Assembly: GCA_029262065.1 (NCBI GenBank)
Contig: JAJDAC010000041.1
Location: 1 to 64,000 of the forward strand
Origin: Candidatus Krumholzibacteriota bacterium
Lineage (GTDB): Bacteria > Krumholzibacteriota > Krumholzibacteriia > JAJRXK01
Length of the DNA stretch: 64,000 nt
Reading direction: 5' to 3'
The position numbers and the translations under genes are program-made. Position 1 is the stretch's first letter, and every line of letters starts with the position of its first letter. The notes under the pieces are model-generated. The model was not told where the DNA came from. It did not search any database and worked only from the letters and a program-made list of their open reading frames with translations. This document shows positions 45,446-53,394 of this stretch, in pieces.

Positions 45446-45539
45446 TTCGAAACCCCGCGTTGGGACGAGAGACAAGGAACTGACTTCCCATATGGTGTAC
45501 CCTGATGGCACCCCGGCCAAGTGTGGAAAGATGATTCGA

Positions 45540-46103
45540 ATGAATTCCTTGCGCCAATGGCTCCCCGCCCTTGCCCTGGTTCTGGTGTGGACGGCCTTCT
45601 CGGCACCCGCAACCGCTCAATCCGGTGACGAAACCGCGGCCCCCGCGGCGCCAACCCCCTGCTCATCACCCGAGGCCAGTCAGTTCGATTTCTGGCTTGG
45701 CGACTGGTACCTGACCTGGGGCAAAGGTGGCGAGGGCACCAACACGATCACCGAACTCTTCGGTGACTGCGGGGTCCAGGAAGACTTCGCCGGCCAGATG
45801 CCCACGGGCATGTACTTCGGACACAGCGTCTCTATGTACGACGTCCCGGCCGGAAAATGGAAACAGACCTGGGTCGATAGCCAGGGTGGCTATCTTCAGT
45901 TCGAAGGCGGGATAGAAGGCGATACCATGGTGCTATACGGTGCCGGTACCCAACCCGATGGCACGCCTTTCCGTACCCGCATGACGTTCATGAACATCAC
46001 CGACGACAACTTCGACTGGCACTGGGAACGCTCGACCGACGACGGTACGACCTGGACGCTGCAGTGGAACATCCACTACGAGCGCATCGTCAACGGTCGC
46101 TAG
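45540..46103 (+). CDS. secreted DUF1579-like protein
   Basis: A 187-aa exported protein. The start MNSLRQWLPALAL follows GGAAAG by eight bases and gives a signal peptide ending ATAQ near residue 25. The conserved block FDFWLGDWYLTWGKGG near 47-62, followed by alternating beta strands with conserved Trp, is typical of DUF1579 and related lipocalin-like calycin proteins. Function is unknown; small hydrophobic ligand binding is plausible for the fold. Its end overlaps the convergent barrel gene by 4 bp. Confidence 0.78.
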   Translation: MNSLRQWLPALALVLVWTAFSAPATAQSGDETAAPAAPTPCSSPEASQFDFWLGDWYLTWGKGGEGTNTITELFGDCGVQEDFAGQMPTGMYFGHSVSMYDVPAGKWKQTWVDSQGGYLQFEGGIEGDTMVLYGAGTQPDGTPFRTRMTFMNITDDNFDWHWERSTDDGTTWTLQWNIHYERIVNGR

Positions 46104-46756
46104 AAGCGTAGACCACCGGTGATCAGAATCGTGCGGTGGTGCACACTGCGCGGCAGGTCTTCGGAGGTCTGCTCAATGGCGTCGGTAAACTCGGTGTTGA
46201 AACGCACTTCGACCACGCCCGAAATACGCGCGGCCAACGGAAACTCCACGCCGATGGAGGCGTTGCCGTTGATCGTCCAGGAGTTGTACGAATTCAGGAC
46301 TTCGTCGTCGTCGTTGGACAACAACAATTCCAGACTGGGACCAAACAACACGTAGAGTATGGTTTCGTCGCCGGCGACTTCGCTGCGCAGCATGATGGGA
46401 ATTGACAGGTAATCGGCGCTCACCGAACGCTCGGTGTTCACGTCGTCTACCGTAACGTCGGCCTTGTAGCCGCGTCGCATGAAGCCAACCTCGGGTTGCA
46501 GGCGCAGCCGGGCCTTGCGACTCCACTCCAGGATGAGAAACCCGTAGCCGCCGGGCCGGGTACTGGTGCTGGGATCGAGCAGCGGATTGGACGTGTATTG
46601 GAAGTCGCCCTGGACGAAACCCACGCCCCCTTTCGCTCCGCCTCCCAACAGCCGCCACGCCGCGCGGGCCTCGGAGTCGGGGCCTGCCCCAAGAGCCAGT
46701 GTCAGCAAGCTCATCAAGCTCAGGGTCAATGCGGTACGGGACATTCGGGGAATCAC
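46100..46756 (-). CDS. outer-membrane beta-barrel protein
   Basis: A 218-aa exported protein with a signal peptide (about 1-32, ending ARAAW) and about eight amphipathic strands, closing with TILITGGLRF, whose final Phe is the typical outer-membrane insertion signal. The pattern resembles the PF13568/porin-family small barrels of FCB-group bacteria. A second possible start (Met5) would give the same signal peptide. No ligand can be assigned. It is convergent with the DUF1579-like gene. Confidence 0.75.
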   Translation of the reverse strand: MIPRMSRTALTLSLMSLLTLALGAGPDSEARAAWRLLGGGAKGGVGFVQGDFQYTSNPLLDPSTSTRPGGYGFLILEWSRKARLRLQPEVGFMRRGYKADVTVDDVNTERSVSADYLSIPIMLRSEVAGDETILYVLFGPSLELLLSNDDDEVLNSYNSWTINGNASIGVEFPLAARISGVVEVRFNTEFTDAIEQTSEDLPRSVHHRTILITGGLRF

Positions 46757-46930
46757 GGGGGTTCCTTTCGGCGAACTATCTTCGGGGTGGCTTCTGGCTG
46801 GCGCAGGGCCGGGTTCGCAATCAAGCTAGCCTGGCGCGGGAAGACCATCAAGCCCAGTCGACCACGAGGCTATGGTATACTCTCCAGACCTCGCACCTAC
46901 AGCGGGTTTTGCCCATCCCCTACCTAATCC

Positions 46931-48160
46931 ATGACCATTCTGTTTCTGCCCCATCGCCTCTCATCAAACCGCCGTTCGGCCCCGGACCGGTGCTGGTTGC
47001 CATGCCCAACATCGGGCCCAGTATTGAACCCAGCGTTGAAATTGTTTCTGGGCCTGGTATTGGTCTCGTCGTGGACAAACGTCGGCGCGGAAGCGGCCGA
47101 CGTGGCGTTCGATCTGGAGACCGTGGACAGCACGGACCGCGTGGGTGAGTACCTGTGGATGGCGATCGACGCCAACGCCAAGGTCCATCTGAGCTACTAC
47201 GACCGGACCGCCGGTAATCTGAAATACGCGGAACAGAACGGCGATAGTTGGGACATCAAAGTCGTCGACGGCGAAACGCCCGGCGACGACGTGGGCGGCT
47301 ACACCTACATGACGTTCGATGACATGGGGCAGCCCCACATAACGTACTTCGACTGGGCCGGTGCACTGAAGCACGCGTGGCGCGTGGGTACGGTGTGGCA
47401 GAACGAGCCGGTGGACCCGGGTCCCGGCGTCGGCCGCTACAGCAACCTCATGTTCGACAGCGCCGGCACCATGCACGTGGTGTACTTCGACGAAGGCCAG
47501 GACGATCTGAAGTACGCTTTCCACAACGGCACCATATGGGTGCTCGACACCATCGACTCGGTGGGCCAGGTCGGGATAAAGGCGCGCGCGGTAATCGACG
47601 CCCAGGACCGCATCCACGCGGCGTATTACGACCAGACCAACGGCGCACTGAAGTACGCGTTGCTCGACGGAAACTGGACCGTGACCACCCCCGACGATGG
47701 CACCGGCGACGATGTCGGCTCCTACGCATCGATCGCCCTGGACTCGGCCGGGTGGCCGCACATCAGCTACTGGAACGCGACCAAGGGCGACCTCGAATAC
47801 GCCCGATTCGACGGAGCCAACTGGGCCGGCGAGCCCGCCGAAGAGAACGCCGCCATCCAGACCGGTCTGTTTACCTCTCTACAGCTCGACTCGCAGGACC
47901 ACGCATCTATCGCATACTTCGATCTGACCAACGGCGACCTGCGACTGGCCCGCAAGACGAGTAGCCAATGGGACCGCCAGACCGTGGACGCTCCGTTCGC
48001 GGTGGGCCGCCACGCGGCGTTGCTGGTGGTCAATAATTCGGTGTTTCACGTTGCGTATTGGAACGAAACTCGCGAATCTCTGCGGTACGGCATGGGCATG
48101 ACCCCGGTGGCCACCACCCGCACGAGCTTCGGTGAGTTTCGTGCCCGCTTCGCTCCCTGA
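46931..48160 (+). CDS. secreted repeat protein, likely beta-propeller
   Basis: A 409-aa protein with a hydrophobic signal segment near residues 37-55 (LFLGLVLVSSW). The start is uncertain: the first ATG gives a long basic N-region without a ribosome-binding site, and a TTG at 47024 would give a normal signal peptide. The mature part is made of seven or so repeats of about 45 residues with the pattern x-G-x-Y-x-S-L-x-x-D-S-x-x-x-x-H-I-x-Y-x-D-x-T-N-G-x-L-x-Y-A, which suits a beta-propeller. No catalytic motif is seen. It is probably surface or periplasmic. Confidence 0.7.
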   Translation: MTILFLPHRLSSNRRSAPDRCWLPCPTSGPVLNPALKLFLGLVLVSSWTNVGAEAADVAFDLETVDSTDRVGEYLWMAIDANAKVHLSYYDRTAGNLKYAEQNGDSWDIKVVDGETPGDDVGGYTYMTFDDMGQPHITYFDWAGALKHAWRVGTVWQNEPVDPGPGVGRYSNLMFDSAGTMHVVYFDEGQDDLKYAFHNGTIWVLDTIDSVGQVGIKARAVIDAQDRIHAAYYDQTNGALKYALLDGNWTVTTPDDGTGDDVGSYASIALDSAGWPHISYWNATKGDLEYARFDGANWAGEPAEENAAIQTGLFTSLQLDSQDHASIAYFDLTNGDLRLARKTSSQWDRQTVDAPFAVGRHAALLVVNNSVFHVAYWNETRESLRYGMGMTPVATTRTSFGEFRARFAP

Positions 48161-48195
48161 TCAAATTCACCCGTTTTGTCCCAGGGAGCCAATCC

Positions 48196-48747
48196 GTGGC
48201 CTGGATCCGGCAGATTGACGAGGACGACGCCGAAGGCGAAGTCAAACGCCTGTACGACGCATTGCTGGTGCCCGAATCGGGCAAGGTCGACCACATCCTG
48301 AAGATCCACGGACTCCACCCCGCCGGATTGCGCGGACACCTCGCTCTCTACCGGGCGGTCATGACGGGAAGCGACACGCTGCCCAAGGCCGAACGGGAGC
48401 TGGTGGCCTACACGGTCAGCCGCATCAACGAGTGCCACTACTGAACGAATCACCATCGACGCGGTCTGCGTCGCGAATTGCAGAACGACACCGAAATGGC
48501 CTTCCTGGAAGCCAATCTGTTCTCGCCCGAAATCGGCGCCAAGCGGGCGGCCATGGTCGAGTACGCTCGCAAGCTGACGGTTGAACCCGCCAAGATGACC
48601 AAAGTCGACGTGGATCGTCTGCGTGAAGTAGGATTCAGCGATCGCGATATCCTGGAGATCGCCGAGGTCGCCTCGTATTTCGCGTTCGTCAATCGCCTGG
48701 CCGACGGCTTGGGCGTACAACTGGAGTCCTGGTTCTCCGAAGACTGA
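48196..48747 (+). CDS. AhpD-like selenoprotein with in-frame TGA
   Basis: A 183-aa carboxymuconolactone decarboxylase/AhpD-fold protein. A GTG start follows AGGGAG by seven bases. TGA at 48442-48444 lies in frame at codon 83, in the motif C80-H-Y-(TGA)-T-N-H-H, exactly where the second Cys of the AhpD CxxCxxxH site belongs. The reading continues without break to a TGA at 48745 with good family sequence (AKRAAMVEYARKLTVEPAKM). A hairpin with loop GGTCT follows the TGA. It is therefore read as selenocysteine. AhpD-like proteins reduce peroxides with the CxxC pair. A sequencing error or pseudogene is the alternative, but the hairpin position argues against it. Confidence 0.88.
48457..48473 (+). 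promoter_or_regulatory. predicted bacterial SECIS element
   Basis: CGACGC (48457-48462) and GCGTCG (48468-48473) form a perfect six-base stem with loop GGTCT, starting 18 bases after the in-frame TGA. In the E. coli fdhF element the GGUCU loop sits at the same distance, with G23 and U24 contacting SelB. The stem lacks the bulged U of fdhF. Confidence 0.85.
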
Positions 48748-48765
48748 TCGCCCGAGGCCTCTCCC

Positions 48766-49488
48766 ATGCTTTGGTTCGTACTGGCCATCCCCGTGGTGTT
48801 GGCATTGGCGTCGGCCTGGCGCTCACCGCGAGGGCCGCGCCCGCTACGCGAGACACCATCGCAGTGGAAGAACCTGCACACGCGACGCAACTTTCTGCGG
48901 CTGGGCTTCGGAGTGGTGGGATCCACCGCGTTGGTATACTCCGGAGTCGATGAGAGCGTGGAGGCGTGGCACGCTGCCGAGGTGAAGAACGAAGCCACCG
49001 ACGCCGCTTCGCACTGGCTGCATGAAGGTGGCGAGCGCTTCTGGTTCGCGTATTGGCTGGCCTTCGCCGTCATTGACGGGTCGGTGGGAAGCAGCGGGCT
49101 GACGCGATTCGGTCGGCGGTGCTTTCAGTCGATGCTTGTGGGACTGCCCATGCTGTGGATCACGCAGCGCGTATTAGGCGGCAGCCGCCCGCAAGAAGAA
49201 CCACACGGCCCCGACTATCGCCCCCTGGCCGACGACAACGCGGCCTCGGGACATTCGTTCATCTCTTCCGTTCCGTGCTTCGTGGCCGCGCGAACCGTGG
49301 AATCCAAGGCCGGGTCGACCGCCGCCTATGCGCTCGCGCCCTGGGTAGGTTGGTCGCGGCTGAATGATCGCAAGCACTACCCGTCGCAGATCCTGTTGGG
49401 TTGGTTGATCGGGTATATGGCCGCCGAAGGCGCGGTGCTTGGTGAGCCGGGCACGAAGGTGCCGGCGAAAGCAGGTGATTCAACGTGA
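48766..49488 (+). CDS. PAP2-superfamily membrane protein
   Basis: A 240-aa protein with an N-terminal hydrophobic helix (3-19), then THTRRNFLRLGFGVVG-like sequence near 43-60 resembling a twin-arginine signal, and a PAP2 region near 130-225. The SGHSF motif is near residue 165 and SRLNDRKHYPSQILLGW near 200; the first K-x6-R-P motif is weak (Lys replaced by Gln) and the final Asp of the third motif is Gln. Such changes cast doubt on phosphatase activity. PAP2 proteins act on phospholipid or undecaprenyl phosphates at the membrane. It ends with a 4-bp overlap on the MATE gene. Confidence 0.75.
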   Translation: MLWFVLAIPVVLALASAWRSPRGPRPLRETPSQWKNLHTRRNFLRLGFGVVGSTALVYSGVDESVEAWHAAEVKNEATDAASHWLHEGGERFWFAYWLAFAVIDGSVGSSGLTRFGRRCFQSMLVGLPMLWITQRVLGGSRPQEEPHGPDYRPLADDNAASGHSFISSVPCFVAARTVESKAGSTAAYALAPWVGWSRLNDRKHYPSQILLGWLIGYMAAEGAVLGEPGTKVPAKAGDST

Positions 49489-50846
49489 GTGATCCCCATC
49501 CCCTGCCTCCGCTGAAGTGGGAAGTACGACGCCTGCTCACGTTGGCCGCGCCGGTGGTGGTAACCCAGCTGGCTACCATGATGCTGGGCGTGGTCGACAC
49601 TCTCATGGTTGGTCATCACAGCGTCGAAACCCTGGCGGCCGCGTCGTTGGGACACGTGTGGACCTTCGGAACCCTGATATTCGCCATGGGCGTGGTGTAC
49701 GGCATGGACCCCATCGTGACCCAGGCCTTTGGCGCCGGCGATCGCGAACGCATGGCCCTCGCGCTCCAGCGCGGCATCGTCGTGGGTCTGTTGGTGAGCA
49801 TTCCGGTATCCGCCCTCTGGCTGGTAACCGCGCCGGTCATGCGTTTTCTCGGCCAGGACCCGGAACTGGCCGCGCAGGCCCAGACCTACGCCGTGCTCCA
49901 GATCCCCAGCGTGCCGTTTTTTCTGGCGTTCACGGCGCTGCGTCAGTACCTGCAGGGGCGCGGTATCGTCAAGCCCGTGATGATCATTGCGATCGTGGCC
50001 AACGGCGTAAACGTCGCGCTGAACTGGGGACTCATCTTCGGAAACCTGGGATTGCCGGCCCTCGAGCTACGCGGCGCCGGCATCGCTACCGCCTCGACCC
50101 GCATATTCATGTTGGTGGCCACGCTGCTCCTGGTGCGGTTTCTTCAACTGCATCGCGACGCTTGGATTCCATGGAGCAGCCGCAGCTTCCGACCTCGAGC
50201 CGTAAGCGAACTGTTGCACTACGGCGTGCCCATTGGCGTGACCTTCAGCCTCGAGGTCTGGGCGTTCCAGATCACCACGTTGTTGGCGGGACGGCTCGGA
50301 CAAAACGAGTTGGCCGCCCATACCATCGTGCTCAACCTTGCTTCGCTCTCGTTCATGCTGCCGTTGGGCATTTCACTGGCCGCTGTGACCCGCGTCGGCA
50401 ATCAGATCGGCGAAGGCAACTACCACGGTGCACGACGTTCGGCGTGGGTGGCGTTTGCCGTCGGCGCCGCGGTGCAGACGTTTTCGGCTACGCTGTTCGT
50501 GCTGCTGCGCCACGAGCTCCCTGCCCTGTTCACTCCCGACCTGACCCTCGTAACGCTGGCGGCGGGGATTCTTCCGATCGCCGCTGCCTTCCAATTGTTC
50601 GACGGCACCCAGGTCGTGGGCGCGGGCGTGTTACGAGGCGCGGGATCCACCAAGCCGGCCGCGCTGTTCAACCTGGTGGGCTACTACGCGGTGGCGCTAC
50701 CACTGGCGTGGTACATGACGTTCCGAGCGGGAATGGGCTTGAAGGGGCTTTGGTGGGGACTGGCGCTGGGGCTGGCCCTGGTCGCCATTGCGTTGCTGGC
50801 CTGGATCTACCGGCGCGGGCCAGGCCGCCGGCTGGCCACGGCCTGA
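49485..50846 (+). CDS. MATE-family efflux transporter
   Basis: A 453-aa transporter with twelve hydrophobic helices in two related halves. WEVRRLLTLAAPVVVTQLATMMLG opens the first half (split around residues 11-35), and the N-terminal MVGHHSVETLAAASLGH and C-terminal FDGTQVVGAGVLRGAGSTKPAA blocks are typical of the NorM/DinF-like MATE family. They export cationic drugs or metabolites with H+ or Na+. The GTG start overlaps the PAP2 stop (GTGA). The following methyltransferase starts 5 bp after its stop, so PAP2, MATE and methyltransferase probably form one operon. Confidence 0.93.
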   Translation: MSDPHPLPPLKWEVRRLLTLAAPVVVTQLATMMLGVVDTLMVGHHSVETLAAASLGHVWTFGTLIFAMGVVYGMDPIVTQAFGAGDRERMALALQRGIVVGLLVSIPVSALWLVTAPVMRFLGQDPELAAQAQTYAVLQIPSVPFFLAFTALRQYLQGRGIVKPVMIIAIVANGVNVALNWGLIFGNLGLPALELRGAGIATASTRIFMLVATLLLVRFLQLHRDAWIPWSSRSFRPRAVSELLHYGVPIGVTFSLEVWAFQITTLLAGRLGQNELAAHTIVLNLASLSFMLPLGISLAAVTRVGNQIGEGNYHGARRSAWVAFAVGAAVQTFSATLFVLLRHELPALFTPDLTLVTLAAGILPIAAAFQLFDGTQVVGAGVLRGAGSTKPAALFNLVGYYAVALPLAWYMTFRAGMGLKGLWWGLALGLALVAIALLAWIYRRGPGRRLATA

Positions 50847-50851
50847 TTGCA

Positions 50852-51646
50852 GTGAGCGAGTACGAACGGCTCGACTGGTACGATCTGCCCCACTACTACG
50901 ACGTGGTGTACGACGAAGACACGCCGCAGGAAGCCGACTTTCTGCAGGCGGTACACAAGCGCTACGCAAATGCACTACCCGGACCCTGGCTCGAGCCCGC
51001 GTGTGGCACTGGGCGGTTGTTGCGCGAGCTGGCTCGACGTGGTGAAGCCGTTTATGGATTCGATGGCAACCAGGCCATGGTCGAGTACGCACGCGAACAC
51101 GCCCCTGCCATCGCGGGAAGCACCGGGGTCTACCGGGTCGAAAAAGGCGACCTCGCCGATTTCTTCCTGGGCACGGGCTTCGCCATGGCTTTCTGTTTGG
51201 TGAGCACGTTCAAATACATCCTGCGAGAAGCCGATGCAGTTTCGCACCTGCGCGCGGTGGCCCGCTCGCTCAGCGTCGGTGGCGTGTACGCCCTGGGCCT
51301 ACACCTGACCGACTACGCCGATCGCCAAGCCGACCGCGAGCGGTGGACCGGCGAGCGGGACGGCACTTTTGTCCGGGTCACCCTCAACATGTCAGCGGCC
51401 GACGTGCGACGCCGCCGCGAGAAGGTCCTTTGCCACGTTGACGTGCGAAATCCTGACGGCACCGAACGCCGTCTGGAAAGCTCTTGGGAATTCAGAACTT
51501 ACGACGCGGCCCAGCTGCGCCGGGTCTTGCGGGCGGTCCCCGAGTTGGAATTGATAGCCGTACACGACTTCGGCTTTGACCTGGACCGGGCCAACCAACT
51601 GGAAGATGACCAGCTCGACTCGGTGTTGGTGCTTCGGCGTCGGTAA
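50852..51646 (+). CDS. class I SAM-dependent methyltransferase
   Basis: A 264-aa methyltransferase beginning at a GTG (MSEYERLDWYDLPHYYD when initiated) five bases after the MATE stop. Motif I is LEPACGTGRLLREL near 47-60, an acidic residue follows in GFDGNQ, and LVSTFKYILRE near 113-123 is the motif IV region. The fold is that of small-molecule methyltransferases. Substrate is unknown. In-frame sequence upstream of the GTG lies within the MATE gene in another frame and was not used. It is probably in one operon with PAP2 and MATE. Confidence 0.85.
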   Translation: MSEYERLDWYDLPHYYDVVYDEDTPQEADFLQAVHKRYANALPGPWLEPACGTGRLLRELARRGEAVYGFDGNQAMVEYAREHAPAIAGSTGVYRVEKGDLADFFLGTGFAMAFCLVSTFKYILREADAVSHLRAVARSLSVGGVYALGLHLTDYADRQADRERWTGERDGTFVRVTLNMSAADVRRRREKVLCHVDVRNPDGTERRLESSWEFRTYDAAQLRRVLRAVPELELIAVHDFGFDLDRANQLEDDQLDSVLVLRRR

Positions 51647-51750
51647 CTTCCTGCGCGGGCAACCGGTTGCCGCCCGTCTTCACGGCCCGCTTCCTGCTTC
51701 CTGCCAGGCCACACTCGCTCACCGCACGTTGGCTACCAGGAAGGCCCCCC

Positions 51751-53328
51751 TTGCACCCTCAGAACTACGATCTCGTCGTCATCGGCAGTGGACCCGCCGG
51801 GCAGAAGGCAGCCATCGGCGCAGCCAAGATGGGCAAGCGCGTGGCCATCATCGAACGCGAACCACGGCTGGGCGGCGTGTGCCTGCAAACGGGTACCGTG
51901 CCCAGCAAGAGCCTGCGCGAAGCCGTGCTGTACCTCTCGGGTTACCGGCAGAAGGCCTTCTACGGCAAAGCCTACAGCGTGAAAGACCACATCTGTTTGG
52001 ACGACCTGTCCAGTCGCACGTCTTCGGTAGTGCGCCTGGGGACCGAAGTGGTTACGGCCCAACTCAAACGCAACGGCATCACCCTGATCGAAGGAACCGC
52101 GTCGTTCGGAGACGCCAACACACTGGCCGTACGCACCGAGAACGGCGCCATGGCCGTGCGCGGCGACCACATTCTCATTGCCTGTGGCACACGCCCCGCC
52201 CACAACCCCAACATCCCCCTCGACGGTCGCGTGGTATTCGACTCCGATCAGATCCAGCAACTGGATGAAGTACCGCACGAACTCATCGTGGTGGGCGGCG
52301 GCGTAATCGGGCTGGAGTACGCCGCCATGTTCGGCGCCATGGGACGCAAGGTCACCGTCATCGAAGCTCGCCCCACCCTGTTGGACTTCGTGGATCGTGA
52401 AATCGTGGAGTCGTTGAAGTACCACATGCGACGAACCGGCGTGACGTTTCGATTGGGAGAAACCGTCCAAAGCGTCGATCGCGTCGGCGAAGACTGGGTG
52501 GAGGCGCACCTGGCCAGCGGCAAGACAGTTCGCGCACGCGGGCTTCTCTATGCCGTGGGACGCCAGGCCAACACCGATCTGTTGAATCTACACGCCGCCG
52601 GAATCGAAGTAGACAGTCGTGGACGGGTGAAGGTGAACGAGTCCTACCAGACGACCACGCCCCACATCTACGCGGCCGGCGACGTCATTGGCTTCCCTTC
52701 ACTTGCTTCTTCTTCCATGGAGCAAGGTCGGTTGGCCATCTGCGCCATGTTTGCCAAGTCGTGCAAGAGTTCTCCGCATCTCTTCCCCTACGGCATCTAC
52801 ACCATTCCGGAAATTTCGATGGTGGGTAAGACCGAACAGGAACTCACCGACAACCACATCCCATACGAATTCGGCGTGGCCAAGTACGAAGAACTGGTAC
52901 GCGGTCAGATGCTGGGCGACGAAATCGGCATGTTGAAGATCCTGTTCGATCCCGTTTCACTGAAGCTGCTGGGCGTGCACGCCATTGGCGAAAACGTCAC
53001 CGAGCTGATCCACATCGGTCAGGCCGTCCTGGCCCTGGGCGGCACAGTCGAGTACTTCCGCGACAACGTGTTCAACTACCCCACGCTGGCCGAAGCGTAC
53101 AAGGTGGCCGCACTGGACGGTTTGAATAGATTGGGGCCGCAAAATCAACCCACGCGACATCAGGCCACAGGCATCACCACGGACGAAATCGCCGACTTGA
53201 TCATGGACGATACCAACGGAACCACCGATGAAACTGACGACTCCACCATGGACACGGTAGAGGCCGAACGAATCGTGGACGAGATCTGCCGCGAATCCGA
53301 AGAGCCTTTGGTAGGGCTTCCCAGCTGA
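51751..53328 (+). CDS. sthA: SthA-like soluble pyridine nucleotide transhydrogenase
   Basis: A 525-aa flavoprotein that transfers reducing equivalents between NADPH and NAD. A TTG start follows AGGAAGG by six bases; earlier readings lack a family N-terminus. FAD motif VVIGSGPAGQKAAIGAA, NAD motif VVGGGVIGLEYAAMF and a redox region GGVCLQTGTVPSKSLRE are in order. As in SthA, only one Cys is left where disulfide reductases have C-x4-C, so disulfide reduction is not expected. The C-terminus carries an extra acidic tail of about 55 residues (after NRLGPQNQ), absent from E. coli SthA. Confidence 0.88.
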   Translation: MHPQNYDLVVIGSGPAGQKAAIGAAKMGKRVAIIEREPRLGGVCLQTGTVPSKSLREAVLYLSGYRQKAFYGKAYSVKDHICLDDLSSRTSSVVRLGTEVVTAQLKRNGITLIEGTASFGDANTLAVRTENGAMAVRGDHILIACGTRPAHNPNIPLDGRVVFDSDQIQQLDEVPHELIVVGGGVIGLEYAAMFGAMGRKVTVIEARPTLLDFVDREIVESLKYHMRRTGVTFRLGETVQSVDRVGEDWVEAHLASGKTVRARGLLYAVGRQANTDLLNLHAAGIEVDSRGRVKVNESYQTTTPHIYAAGDVIGFPSLASSSMEQGRLAICAMFAKSCKSSPHLFPYGIYTIPEISMVGKTEQELTDNHIPYEFGVAKYEELVRGQMLGDEIGMLKILFDPVSLKLLGVHAIGENVTELIHIGQAVLALGGTVEYFRDNVFNYPTLAEAYKVAALDGLNRLGPQNQPTRHQATGITTDEIADLIMDDTNGTTDETDDSTMDTVEAERIVDEICRESEEPLVGLPS

Positions 53329-53349
53329 GATCGAGTCGGCGTATGACGA

Positions 53350-53379
53350 AGCGGGCCCGAACCTGAGTTCGGACCCGCT
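53350..53379. terminator. hairpin between convergent genes
   Basis: AGCGGGCCCGAA (53350-53361) and TTCGGACCCGCT (53368-53379) form a long stem with one mismatch and loop CCTGAG, located between the SthA-like gene and the large convergent gene. It probably acts as a bidirectional stop, though no U-tract follows. Confidence 0.5.
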
Positions 53380-53394
53380 CCGAGGGCCGCTCCG

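Noticed and set aside
48478-48747. A separate 89-residue gene starting at 48478
   Set aside because: It is the in-frame continuation of the selenoprotein across the TGA at 48442, with no ribosome-binding site of its own.
49517-51646. A 709-residue reading frame apparently fused to the methyltransferase
   Set aside because: The first 445 codons lie in another frame over the MATE gene; the methyltransferase starts at the GTG at 50852.
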